The position numbers and the translations under genes are program-made. Shown here one piece after another: positions 42,946 to 51,655 of a stretch of DNA of 64,000 nucleotides. The notes under the pieces are model-generated. The model was not told the DNA's origin and made no database searches. It saw only the letters and a program-made list of their open reading frames with translations. Source of the stretch: an uncultured Eggerthellaceae bacterium (GTDB lineage: Bacteria; Actinomycetota; Coriobacteriia; Coriobacteriales; Eggerthellaceae). The stretch covers positions 1 through 64,000 of the forward strand of contig CAJUSF010000032.1 of the NCBI GenBank assembly GCA_910588945.1. The letters are read 5' to 3'. Numbering within the stretch: the first letter of the stretch is position 1; each line of letters starts with the position of its first letter.

Positions 42946-43290
42946 ATGAGCAAACTGAGCAGTCTTGAAACGAATGTCCGTCTGTCGATACTCAATAACA
43001 ACTCTGAGAGCGGCTCTGTCTTCGGTCGCGGAATCGCCGTTTTATGTCGTGGCGTGCGTGAAAAAGGTTCCCTCAACGCCGCAGCCAAAGACATAGGTAT
43101 GGCCTATAGCAAAGCATGGCGCATCATCAGAGATACCGAAGACGCTCTCGGGGTCGAACTTCTCGTTAGGAACGGTGCACATGGCAGCCATTTGACCGAT
43201 GAGGGCAACCGCCTCCTAGACACCTATTTCGCGATCGAGAAGGAACTTTCTCAGAAAGCCGCTGAACTCTACAAGAAACTCTTGAAATAG
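42946..43290 (+). CDS. ModE-like winged-helix regulator (LysR-type HTH)
   Basis: 114 residues. A single winged-helix domain of the ModE N-terminal type: FGRGIAVLCRGVREKGSLNAAAKDIGMAYSKAWRIIRDTEDALGVELLVRN, then GSHLTDEGNRLL. There is no molybdate-binding TOBE domain, so the ligand is open; such short forms are frequent near molybdoenzyme genes. AGGAG precedes the ATG. Its 3' end overlaps the convergent zinc-ribbon gene by 75 bases. Confidence 0.85.
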   Translation: MSKLSSLETNVRLSILNNNSESGSVFGRGIAVLCRGVREKGSLNAAAKDIGMAYSKAWRIIRDTEDALGVELLVRNGAHGSHLTDEGNRLLDTYFAIEKELSQKAAELYKKLLK

Positions 43291-43698
43291 GCTGTTAGAA
43301 ACCGCTTTGATGGCTGGCGAACCGTCGTTTTTCGACCTAGCTGCTCCAGCTACCACCACCTCTCTTTCCCTGCAAACAAACATGGTCTCGTATTCTTTTA
43401 TACAATCCTCTGGTGTCTCGTAGTAATCGTACGAACACTCAAGATGTGATTCTTCCTCTGCAATGCGCGCCATCTCCACCGTCTTAGAAGCTTCTTTGCT
43501 TTGCGCACCCGCCTGAATCGGATCGCTTGCCACTCGCGTCCGATCACCGGACCCTTTTTGTACTCTCTGTTCAAGCTCAGGATTGCTTCCAAACGAATAC
43601 ATGCAGTTATAACAAGTATTCATATCGTTAAAAACATGCGTCTTGCATATAGGACATGTTTTCAACGACAGCATCACGCACGAATCTTCTCCGCTCAT
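43216..43698 (-). CDS. Small zinc-ribbon protein at the end of the Tad operon
   Basis: 160 residues. An N-terminal zinc ribbon CPIC...CYNC (about 15-33) is followed by an acidic, helical region and a C-terminal part with no recognised domain. AAAGGAG precedes the ATG. It is the last gene of the operon and starts three bases past the DUF192 gene. Its 3' end runs antisense into the ModE-like gene, which may couple their expression. Role in pilus biogenesis is only inferred from position. Confidence 0.65.
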   Translation of the reverse strand: MSGEDSCVMLSLKTCPICKTHVFNDMNTCYNCMYSFGSNPELEQRVQKGSGDRTRVASDPIQAGAQSKEASKTVEMARIAEEESHLECSYDYYETPEDCIKEYETMFVCREREVVVAGAARSKNDGSPAIKAVSNSLFQEFLVEFSGFLRKFLLDREIGV

Positions 43699-43701
43699 CC
43701 G

Positions 43702-44076
43702 CTACTTCTCCTTTCGGTATTTCGGCACTCCAAGCCTGATAACATCCCCGGCCTTAAGCCAGTCCCCTTGTCTCGAAAAACGCTCTGCCACCATTGAGGC
43801 CTCCTTTCTTTTGATCCGCCTTCGACCCTCCACATTGCGATGAACCTCTAACACGCATCCATCCTTCGAAATAAAAGCTATGTCCAATGGATATCTCATT
43901 CCGAACGTATGGATGTCACGGCACGGAACAAGGAGCCTCGTTATATCGTCAGGGTCACGAAACAACATTCCTCTCAATCTCGAGCTCGCGCTCGTCGCCA
44001 TCTCTATAGACTCAGCATCTCCCGAGATATCCATAAACCACTCGTCTCCTTTCTCGTCTGCAAACCCCCTGCTCAT
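43702..44076 (-). CDS. DUF192 protein
   Basis: 124 residues. The conserved DUF192 core is present: TSASSRLRGMLFR, PCRDIHTFGMRYPLDIAFIS, then GCVLEVHRNV and GDVIRLG. DUF192 proteins are often found next to Tad pilus genes; their biochemical role is unknown. The ATG overlaps the stop of the upstream gene (ATGA). No signal peptide in this version. Confidence 0.8.
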   Translation of the reverse strand: MSRGFADEKGDEWFMDISGDAESIEMATSASSRLRGMLFRDPDDITRLLVPCRDIHTFGMRYPLDIAFISKDGCVLEVHRNVEGRRRIKRKEASMVAERFSRQGDWLKAGDVIRLGVPKYRKEK

Positions 44077-44627
44077 TCGCGTTGAATATGCATAACGACG
44101 ACCGTTTCGTCTCCTATCTCCTGCACCGAAGTCACGATCCATTTGCAACTACCTTCCTCTTTGATGTATGTGGATTGCGACCGGATGCACTTCGTCGAAT
44201 CCGTCACAGATCCGCTGTTGACCGTCGAATCATCCGGAGCGCGAATTCTTTGCCATCCATGCCGCTCCAACTGCGAATCGAGATCAACCGATGCCTCATC
44301 GATGCCGCCGTCGATGGTAAAACTCACGATATCGCCCGCGGAGTTCATCACAAGAGTGCAACCTTCAGGCAGATCACCTATCTCATCGATGAACCATTCG
44401 GGAAGCTCATCTCGCCCTGAAACAAATGAGACCAATCCGACAGATTCCAGCGCTTTGCCCTGATCAAGGCCGCTGCTTAAACCTTCCCAAACACCTGCGG
44501 TGTATCTTGAGCCAGCGCTTTCAGCGGAAGCTTTACCGATAAAGAACACCAGCATGCATGCCAACATAGCTAACAAGCAAATGACAACGGATCTTGCGAA
44601 CCTACAGCGCATTGTTGAATACTTCAA
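44073..44627 (-). CDS. Membrane-anchored protein of the Tad cluster
   Basis: 184 residues. Basic N-terminus, one hydrophobic helix (about 12-31) and a KASAES motif that could be a cleavage site, then an outer domain with no recognised family. TTG start with GGGGTG six bases upstream, directly after the TadE-like stop. A pilus-assembly accessory role is inferred from co-transcription only. Confidence 0.65.
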   Translation of the reverse strand: MKYSTMRCRFARSVVICLLAMLACMLVFFIGKASAESAGSRYTAGVWEGLSSGLDQGKALESVGLVSFVSGRDELPEWFIDEIGDLPEGCTLVMNSAGDIVSFTIDGGIDEASVDLDSQLERHGWQRIRAPDDSTVNSGSVTDSTKCIRSQSTYIKEEGSCKWIVTSVQEIGDETVVVMHIQRE

Positions 44628-45098
44628 TCAGATCACCCCCGACGAGAGCCACTTTCCCGGAGCATACGGATCCACCGCCATCTGAATGCTGTGGGATATC
44701 TTTGGCATAGGCACTCCAAAGACGCTCGCTCTCAGCGGAAGACCGAACAGGGTGGGCGTATAGGAGTATTCCAAGGAATATGTCACATATCCTTGCGCGC
44801 CAAGCGAGCCGCTAGACTCACAGTTCACATCATCGGATTCCATCTCGGCGCTGATCATCGCCACGATCTTGCCTGACACGGAAGATGCATCCGCACCTTC
44901 AGGGAGCGACGATGAACAAAGTCGAACGCTGTTACGAGCAACACGATCGAACTCGGCGCATTCTCCGAAAAAGGTCATGACATTCACAAGGATTGCTGCG
45001 ATAACTATCACGACCGGAAGCACTGCGCAAAGCTCAACCGTCATCTGACCACTCCGGTCAGCTAGCTTCCTGCAAATGGCATTCATATAGCGCATCAT
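44628..45098 (-). CDS. TadE/TadF-like minor pilin
   Basis: 156 residues. The pseudopilin signature RSGQMTVELCAVLPVVIVIAAILVN is near residue 15: a short basic leader, Glu after the cleavage site and a hydrophobic helix. The outer domain is small and contains Cys. ATG at 45098 with AGGAG seven bases upstream. Minor pilin of the Flp pilus, probably needing the prepilin peptidase, which is not in the window. Confidence 0.8.
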   Translation of the reverse strand: MMRYMNAICRKLADRSGQMTVELCAVLPVVIVIAAILVNVMTFFGECAEFDRVARNSVRLCSSSLPEGADASSVSGKIVAMISAEMESDDVNCESSGSLGAQGYVTYSLEYSYTPTLFGLPLRASVFGVPMPKISHSIQMAVDPYAPGKWLSSGVI

Positions 45099-47227
45099 TG
45101 CCAACTCCTGACAGGATCTAGGCTGGATATACTTTGCTGCAGCGAAGCTATCGCGGAATCAACCAAACTGGCACCGGAATCGCCAAATCCCGGCAACACC
45201 CACTCGATCGTGAATTCATGCCCCGTATCTTGAGACGAGAACGAGCTCACATTAACCCAAGCATCATCAGTCTTATCCTTGATGGACCCGCCTGCGATTG
45301 ACGCAAGTGAGGAGAACACCCCGGTAGTAGGGGTAGATCCCGCAAGCGAACTCTGCTTGAGCTTTGCAAAACTCGATGAGAACGTGCTCCCATCGATCGC
45401 GACATGACCCGTGTTGACCAAAACCGGCATCCTAGGATCGATGTCCGCCGGCTGAAGACCCACCTCCTTAACCATATCCCGCAACGCATCGCTCACCCAC
45501 GTACCAAGACCGCTCGAAGTTGACGTTGAGAAAGAATCAAGACCACTCTCGACAGCATCGTTGAAAGAATCCTGCCCGTTCTCATAGGCGCGCAGAAGCC
45601 CCGTCCAGCAATCGGCAACTATATCGGCAAATCCACCGAGCACAGGAATATCACCGACCATATTTCCAATGATCCTACTGATGATCCCCGATCCGCCAGA
45701 ACCGTCATCCTTGAGAAGTGTCGCTGCAGAAACGGCAGCCGTAGTTCCCAATGTTGCGCCACTATTGATAAACGAGCTCTCAAATCCCGAATCAGCCGGC
45801 GGCTTTGCTGTGTTCACGACCATTGCGATAGCGCCGTATTTGCCCGGCGGATCAGGAATCAAACGCTTTGCCGCCGCATCTTTGAAGATGTCCTTGATCG
45901 CGTCGAAGATGGGATTCACCTTATCCTTCACCGCCTGCGTCAATGGATCCATCTCGGCTCTGGCCTGTGCGTACTCTTCAACTGCCTCGCGAAACGCTTC
46001 GTAGTGATGTTCGAACCCACTACTGATATTCGTCGATGCAGCCGCTACGTTTCCCATGCTGGATACGCGAAACTCACACGATGGACACGTTGAGAATGTC
46101 GCAGAATCCATCTCACTGATGGAGCCCATGCGCGACGCACCTAATGCCTTCGGGCATCCGCTCCAAGCATGCATGGTCCGCTCTGAGCCGTTTTGAGTAA
46201 CAGGGTAGCAAGCCTCGGTATAGAGCTTTGTCTGCTTCATCTGGTCCGTATTCTTAAAAAGCGCAGGAATCTCGCATGAAAATGCACCTTCAGAATCATC
46301 TATGAACGCGCTTTCAAACTCCTCGTAAGCAAACTCGTAGAATCTCTTCCGGATGGCCGAATCCGCACGACTTTCAATGCTTCCACTTGAGGCGATGGGC
46401 TCCATCGTCCTGCTCGCATAGTAGGCGCGAATGCGTTTAAGCGCCACCTGAAAAGACCAAGCATCCACGTTCGTATAAAGAGCGTTATCCTCTTTCGATA
46501 TCTTGGAGAGACGACCGGCACGTTCGTACATGCATGCCGACGGAGCGCTTCCGCAATCTGCCATGAACGCTCTGAGCTTCGCGTCATTGGCTCTTTTTGC
46601 CGCCTCTTCCGCTTTTGCAGAATCCTCACGGATGTCGTCGATGTTCTCGTCGATTGATCCGCTCAATGCAGCAAGTTTTCCATCCGCAAGCGATTCGAAT
46701 TTCACGCCTTCCTGCGGAATCAACGCAGCTAGAGCAAAATATGATGAATCCATCGCCCCTGTGTTGTTCGCCTCGGCGACACTGGCCGCATTCACAGCAG
46801 CCAAGAACGGCAACAGTTTCTGAAGCTCATTCAAGCCTTTGACCGCACCATCATAAAAGCTATCGCGCCTGTCCATCGTCTTGTCGGCAGCCTCTATGAG
46901 CTTTTCCGACAAGGCTGCTGTCGGCGGGATGCATGCCGCAACGACGCCCAGCGCAAACAGCGTTCCGGACAACAACGTCAGCGACAGGATCCCCGCATCG
47001 CACACATTCACAGCTGCAACAAACTCCGCCACCTCGTTATCAGCAGCCAAAGCAGACGCATCCGCCACCTCTTGTATTTCAGCGGAGGCCGAGCTTACTC
47101 GATAAAGCTGCGCGCTGGTGAAAATCAAAGCGATGCAGAGAAAGATGCTCACCGACATTCCTATGGTCGTGATCCCCTCCTCATCACGAAATACCTTTTT
47201 CATGCTTAACTTCAACTCGGTTTTCAC
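45095..47227 (-). CDS. TadG-like large pilus-associated protein
   Basis: 710 residues. N-terminal DEEGITTIGMSVSIFLCIALIF is a TadE/G-type membrane segment; a second hydrophobic region lies near 83-105. The rest is a long Ala/Ser-rich outer region without a von Willebrand domain, unlike classical TadG. It contains a Cys pair (CPSC) near 385. The GTG start overlaps the upstream stop (GTGA). Position in the operon and N-terminus support a pilus tip or anchoring role. Confidence 0.7.
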   Translation of the reverse strand: MKTELKLSMKKVFRDEEGITTIGMSVSIFLCIALIFTSAQLYRVSSASAEIQEVADASALAADNEVAEFVAAVNVCDAGILSLTLLSGTLFALGVVAACIPPTAALSEKLIEAADKTMDRRDSFYDGAVKGLNELQKLLPFLAAVNAASVAEANNTGAMDSSYFALAALIPQEGVKFESLADGKLAALSGSIDENIDDIREDSAKAEEAAKRANDAKLRAFMADCGSAPSACMYERAGRLSKISKEDNALYTNVDAWSFQVALKRIRAYYASRTMEPIASSGSIESRADSAIRKRFYEFAYEEFESAFIDDSEGAFSCEIPALFKNTDQMKQTKLYTEACYPVTQNGSERTMHAWSGCPKALGASRMGSISEMDSATFSTCPSCEFRVSSMGNVAAASTNISSGFEHHYEAFREAVEEYAQARAEMDPLTQAVKDKVNPIFDAIKDIFKDAAAKRLIPDPPGKYGAIAMVVNTAKPPADSGFESSFINSGATLGTTAAVSAATLLKDDGSGGSGIISRIIGNMVGDIPVLGGFADIVADCWTGLLRAYENGQDSFNDAVESGLDSFSTSTSSGLGTWVSDALRDMVKEVGLQPADIDPRMPVLVNTGHVAIDGSTFSSSFAKLKQSSLAGSTPTTGVFSSLASIAGGSIKDKTDDAWVNVSSFSSQDTGHEFTIEWVLPGFGDSGASLVDSAIASLQQSISSLDPVRSWQ

Positions 47228-47805
47228 AGCTTATTCACCCACTCTCTAGGCGATGATCCCTCGCTTGAGGATTCTGCCCACTCGGGCTGCGTTGACATAC
47301 CGACCCTGGTCTCAATGACGATATCTCCGCCCTCATCAAGTGCATTGGCAAGCCGCATCGCTAGATCCAGAAGCGGCAACGGTCTTACTCGATTCGATAT
47401 CATCACGCTAACCTCTGAGCTCGTCTCGTCTCCGACCATCTCTATTTCATATGAGCATCCACCTGAGTGCTCATGAAAGATCGGAATATCGGGAATCGCC
47501 GATAGCCTTCTGCGTATATAGTCCTCATTTGTAGACGCATCGGAGGGCGATGTTGCAAGCAGTCGGCATCCCTCGGCGGCGGCAGATCGCATCACGATAT
47601 GGTCATAAAGGCAGATCGCCGGCTGAAGCATCATCAGAATGAGCAACATCAAAATGGGCAAGACGAACGCGGCTTCTATCGTCGACTGACCACATCTGTC
47701 ATCGAGCTTGCCGCGCAAACCTCCGCATCCAGAAACACCCGAAACCCCAAGCATTTCCGATCTCCCAACTTCGCGAAAAGACGATGCCTTAAAAGGAGAA
47801 GACAT
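47224..47805 (-). CDS. TadE-like minor pilin
   Basis: 193 residues. DRCGQSTIEAAFVLPILMLLILMM near residue 38 is the TadE prepilin motif with Glu-5-like residue. A domain with two Cys follows (GCSYEIEMV). The ATG at 47805 has GGAGGT seven bases upstream and overlaps the preceding small pilin by 17 bases. Predicted minor pilin. Confidence 0.8.
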   Translation of the reverse strand: MSSPFKASSFREVGRSEMLGVSGVSGCGGLRGKLDDRCGQSTIEAAFVLPILMLLILMMLQPAICLYDHIVMRSAAAEGCRLLATSPSDASTNEDYIRRRLSAIPDIPIFHEHSGGCSYEIEMVGDETSSEVSVMISNRVRPLPLLDLAMRLANALDEGGDIVIETRVGMSTQPEWAESSSEGSSPREWVNKL

Positions 47806-48001
47806 CCGCCGTACCTCCGAGCAAAACCTCCACATTATGCGACGCAGCAGCGACGGCGTGTTCGACAAAAACGCCGTCTTCGATCGAGCCCATCAGCAGT
47901 CCAAGGCCGACGATCACTCCTAGACAAGCACTCAAAACAAGCGCATATTCCACAGTTGACTGCCCCGACTCAACTTCAAGCTTCGAAACACAATCAGACA
48001 C
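47789..48001 (-). CDS. Small Flp/TadE-like pilin
   Basis: 70 residues. It has the Flp-type signature GQSTVEYALVLSACLGVIVG near 13-32, with cleavage expected after Gly and the conserved EY. The GTG start has no clear ribosome site but overlaps a TAG ending a 13-codon ORF (ATG-leading, about 48040 to 47999), so it may be translated by coupling. A second pilin beside flp. Confidence 0.65.
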   Translation of the reverse strand: MSDCVSKLEVESGQSTVEYALVLSACLGVIVGLGLLMGSIEDGVFVEHAVAAASHNVEVLLGGTADVFSF

Positions 48002-48048
48002 TAGATCGCGAAGTGCAACAAAGTGCCCAATCCTGCTCTCATCTGAGG

Positions 48049-48309
48049 CTAGAGTCCCGATATCCCTTGCGCTATTGCATCCCAAAGCTCCTGCAACTTG
48101 GGGCGGAATATCGTGATCGCAATTATGGCGATTACTACAAGAACTCCCACTAAAATGGCGTATTCTGTAGTACCTTGACCTCGCTCGCAAGCGATTTTCG
48201 CACGAAGCCCTAACATGGTTTTCTCCGCAGAATGCCTCGCGCTTCGAAGCTTTGACGACACCGCGTCGCAAACCGACATCACCTTTGCTCTCAGATACAT
48301 TTTTCTCAT
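48049..48309 (-). CDS. flp: Flp-family major pilin
   Basis: 86 residues. The prepilin signature GQGTTEYAILVGVLVVIAII lies near 44-63, preceded by an unusually long ~44-residue leader. The mature pilin of about 42 residues ends FRPKLQELWDAIAQGISGL. AAGGAAG precedes the ATG at 48309. Main subunit of the Flp pilus, for adhesion. Confidence 0.88.
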   Translation of the reverse strand: MRKMYLRAKVMSVCDAVSSKLRSARHSAEKTMLGLRAKIACERGQGTTEYAILVGVLVVIAIIAITIFRPKLQELWDAIAQGISGL

Positions 48310-48381
48310 AGTTGTTCTTCCTTCCTTGTTTTTGCACCTTTTCTCTTTGCACGCCGGTATCAAATCCAACCGAAGACGCCA

Positions 48382-49365
48382 TCACAGACCACCACCCATC
48401 AGCTCGAGCAAAACAGGACCGACCACCAAGATCAGCATTGCCGGCAAGATCAACGTCCCGGTAGGAATCATCATCTTCACAGGTGCTTTCGCCACCTGCT
48501 CCTCACGACGCGTCCTGTATGTCAGTCTCGCCTCGGCGCTCTGCTCCTCGAGGCTCTCCACCATCGATGAGCCGAACCTGACCGAGCGTATGATCGTCTC
48601 GATGATTCTTTTGAATATCTGTGAGTCGTATGACCGCGCAACCATCCTCAGGGCCTCATCGCGACGTTCGAGCCCTGAGAGCCATTGCTTTTGCGCATTG
48701 GATATCTCGCGCGCAAGATAGGTTTTGAAGTGCGACGTATACAACTTGATGCTCGCATCGAATGAAAGTCCGCTCCTCATCCCGAGTGCGACGACGTCAA
48801 GCATCTCGGGAAGGTGATGCTCCATCTGATGGGCGCGATTCTCGATCCTATGCTCAAGCGCCTTTTTCGGTGCTCGCCATCCTAAGCACGCACCCGCGAT
48901 CAGCATGATCGCGCAAAGCTCGCCGGAAAAGATCGATCCCACCACAGCCGCCGTAGCGCCAAAGATCAATGCAAACCGAATCCTTGCCGCGCAAAACCCG
49001 CTTTCCGCGATCTGACCTGCAAGACCGGCTCTATCCACATGCGAGCAGAACCATTTGCTCGAAAGCGCGGCACGAAAATATGGAAATCTATCACTGAGGG
49101 CCGCCGAAGCAGAAAGACCGCCATCAGCGAGATCACCTTGGATGCTTTCCCGCACGCTTGCATCGCGCATCGCGGATATGACCTTCGCATCAAAAGCACT
49201 CTCGCCTTCTATGAGGCGATCTGTGCACTTGGATTCTGCAGATCCATCCAATGTTAAAGAATGCTTATAGCGAACCTTTTGCCCCCAATCGACAAAAGCC
49301 TTCCATCCAAAAATGCCCGCCAACACAGAAAGAACAACACTTGAGACGGTCAATAGATCTTGCAT
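48382..49365 (-). CDS. tadC: TadC-like pilus inner-membrane platform protein
   Basis: 327 residues. T2SSF domain: four hydrophobic segments, with the cytosolic block HHLPEMLDVVALGMRSGLSFDASIKLY and SMVESLEEQSAEARLTYRTRREEQVAKAPVKMMIP. The ATG at 49365 has AGGAGGTGATGTC upstream. Works with TadB as platform for TadA ATPase. Confidence 0.88.
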   Translation of the reverse strand: MQDLLTVSSVVLSVLAGIFGWKAFVDWGQKVRYKHSLTLDGSAESKCTDRLIEGESAFDAKVISAMRDASVRESIQGDLADGGLSASAALSDRFPYFRAALSSKWFCSHVDRAGLAGQIAESGFCAARIRFALIFGATAAVVGSIFSGELCAIMLIAGACLGWRAPKKALEHRIENRAHQMEHHLPEMLDVVALGMRSGLSFDASIKLYTSHFKTYLAREISNAQKQWLSGLERRDEALRMVARSYDSQIFKRIIETIIRSVRFGSSMVESLEEQSAEARLTYRTRREEQVAKAPVKMMIPTGTLILPAMLILVVGPVLLELMGGGL

Positions 49366-49376
49366 GACATCACCTC

Positions 49377-50345
49377 CTAAGAAACATCTATCCTGAGCAT
49401 GCGTCGAACCGAAACAACGCCTGCGATCTGCATTACAAGAGCCAGAGCGAGCATGAACAATCCCTGCCAACTCTCGAAAAACGGCGAAAGAAAATCAGGG
49501 CTCATAAGCGAAAACAAAGCCATGAGCACAAAGGGCATCACTGTCACTATCGTCGCCGACAACTTCGCCTGCGCAGTCTGCACTCTAAGCGTTCGCATCA
49601 ACTCGAGCTCGCCTTCAACAGATTCTCTGGCCGACTCCAACACAGGCACGATGCTTCCGCCGGTTTGGTGCTGAACATCGAGAGCGACCGCAACGAAGGA
49701 AAGTTCGGGAACATCCGGGTACTGGCGAAGCACCGATAGTGCGCTTCTTGTCGTATCTCCCACACCCAATCGGTCGGCCGCGATCGCAAAGATCCTTCCT
49801 AACGGGCCGCCGATCTCCGAAGAGGTGTACCGCAATGTCTGAAGAAGGGACTGCCCTGATTTGAAACATGTCTGCATGCATCGGATCACCTCGGGAATGC
49901 CTTCGCGCATCCGGGATGTGGTCCTATCGCTCCTATTCTTGATGTAACCCCCGACGCAGATCACAACGATGCATCCGGATGCGACACCGAATACCGCCGA
50001 GCTCGACACGAGCGTTGTAAGCAAGAAGGAACCGAAAACAGTTGCTACCAACAGCGAAACAAGCGAAGTCCGCTTCGAGCCGTAGCCAACCTCCTCAAGC
50101 ATTGTCTTTGCCCGACTTGCCGATCCGCTTACAGCCTCTATTCTCAAAAGCCTGCGTGAAATACCTGATAGAGGAGGTATCCCTCGCATCAGGACCATGC
50201 GTATCTTGGAACTCCATCCGTCTGAAAGCATGCTCACAACGACCTGCTTGCGCTTCACAGAGCGCGATAGACCATCGGCGATAAAGCCGCCTGCCGCGAT
50301 CGCGAGCACACCTGCGCCTATTCCCCAAATGAATCCGACAGCCAC
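49377..50345 (-). CDS. tadB: TadB-like pilus platform protein
   Basis: 322 residues. N-terminal membrane segment, T2SSF block (IPEVIRCMQTCFKSGQSLLQTLRYTSSEIGGPLG, DVQHQTGGSIVPVLESARESVEGE) and two C-terminal helices. The GTG has GGGAGGTG upstream and overlaps the tadA 3' end by 28 bases. Confidence 0.88.
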   Translation of the reverse strand: MAVGFIWGIGAGVLAIAAGGFIADGLSRSVKRKQVVVSMLSDGWSSKIRMVLMRGIPPLSGISRRLLRIEAVSGSASRAKTMLEEVGYGSKRTSLVSLLVATVFGSFLLTTLVSSSAVFGVASGCIVVICVGGYIKNRSDRTTSRMREGIPEVIRCMQTCFKSGQSLLQTLRYTSSEIGGPLGRIFAIAADRLGVGDTTRSALSVLRQYPDVPELSFVAVALDVQHQTGGSIVPVLESARESVEGELELMRTLRVQTAQAKLSATIVTVMPFVLMALFSLMSPDFLSPFFESWQGLFMLALALVMQIAGVVSVRRMLRIDVS

Positions 50346-51655
50346 AGCGACACCTCCCTTTTCAGATCAGGCGATGCAACGCTGCTTTCGAGGATCTCAT
50401 CTGCAAGACGTGGACGGCTTATCCAGCCACCAAAAAGAGAATGATCCTTGCGCTCATAGACCCGCAGAATCTCGCATTTTCGACGCTCTTTGTCATATGC
50501 GACATCGGATATTGCCGATAAGAATCTAGCGCCGTTCGAACCACGCGAAACCTGCACGATGCTATGAAACGCACCTCCGATCTGCGCTTCTATAGCATCG
50601 ACCGGAAGATCTACCGCATAACGCACCATAGTCACCATTCTGTCCACCACATCTTCCGGAGAATTCGCATGAAGCGTGGTGAGCGAACCGTCATGGCCAG
50701 TGTTCATGGCCTGCAGCATATCGAGCGCTTCTCCACCGCGGCACTCACCGACGATGATCCTATCCGGTCGCATCCTAAGCGCATTGATCACAAGCTGGCG
50801 AATCGATATCTCGCCCTCGCCCTCAGCATTTTGCGGTCGAGCCTCCATTCTTACGACATGCTTATGCTCTTTAAATCGCAGCTCTGCGGAATCCTCGATC
50901 GTAAGAATTCGTTCATCTTGAGGGATAAGTCGCGAAAGCGCGTTGAGCATTGTGGTCTTGCCACTTCCGGTACCACCTGACACGACCACGTTCTTCTTGA
51001 GTTTTACAAGCCATTCGAGATACTGGATGACGCTTGGCTCCAATGAGCCGCTGGCGAGCATCTCCTCTAAAGTGATCGTATGGCGCGTGAAAGCGCGGAT
51101 CGTAAGATGCGGACCATCAAGCGCCACGGGCGGAATAACAGCATTGACCCTGTGTCCCTGAGGGAGCCTGGCGTTCACCATCGGAGAGGATTCATCGATC
51201 CTTCTACCCAGTGGCCCGATGATCCGATCGATCAGAACACGGACCTGTTCATCGCTTTCAAAATGAAGATCGCTCTCGATCAGCTTTCCGTCGCGCTCAA
51301 AGAACACGCTATTAGACCCGTTCACCATGATCTCGGTAACTGATTCATCATCAATAAGCCCCTCAACCGGACCCATACCGAACACGACATCGAGAAGCTC
51401 CTCAGTGATAGCGCGTCTCTCGACCCCTGTAAGTCCGCTCCAATCCTCGCCCGCTAACACCTGCTTACAGGCGCTCTTCAGCTCATTGCGAGCGCGCTGC
51501 GGATTCTCGACGAGCATGGATGCCACACCTTCTAGCGATATAACCTTTCGAACATCGCTCCTTAGGTCCTCTACCGTCAATCTATCTGAGGCTCTCTCTG
51601 CAAGAGCCGTTGAGCTCGTTGACTCTATCGCTCTCACTCGCTCTGCAAGGGTCAT
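50318..51655 (-). CDS. tadA: TadA/CpaF-type secretion ATPase
   Basis: 445 residues. VirB11-like ATPase: Walker A SGGTGSGKTTML near 228, Asp box LTIEDSAEL, Walker B RIIVGECRGGEALDML, His box LTTLHANSPEDV. It powers assembly of the Flp pilus. ATG overlaps the tadZ stop. Confidence 0.95.
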   Translation of the reverse strand: MTLAERVRAIESTSSTALAERASDRLTVEDLRSDVRKVISLEGVASMLVENPQRARNELKSACKQVLAGEDWSGLTGVERRAITEELLDVVFGMGPVEGLIDDESVTEIMVNGSNSVFFERDGKLIESDLHFESDEQVRVLIDRIIGPLGRRIDESSPMVNARLPQGHRVNAVIPPVALDGPHLTIRAFTRHTITLEEMLASGSLEPSVIQYLEWLVKLKKNVVVSGGTGSGKTTMLNALSRLIPQDERILTIEDSAELRFKEHKHVVRMEARPQNAEGEGEISIRQLVINALRMRPDRIIVGECRGGEALDMLQAMNTGHDGSLTTLHANSPEDVVDRMVTMVRYAVDLPVDAIEAQIGGAFHSIVQVSRGSNGARFLSAISDVAYDKERRKCEILRVYERKDHSLFGGWISRPRLADEILESSVASPDLKREVSLWLSDSFGE

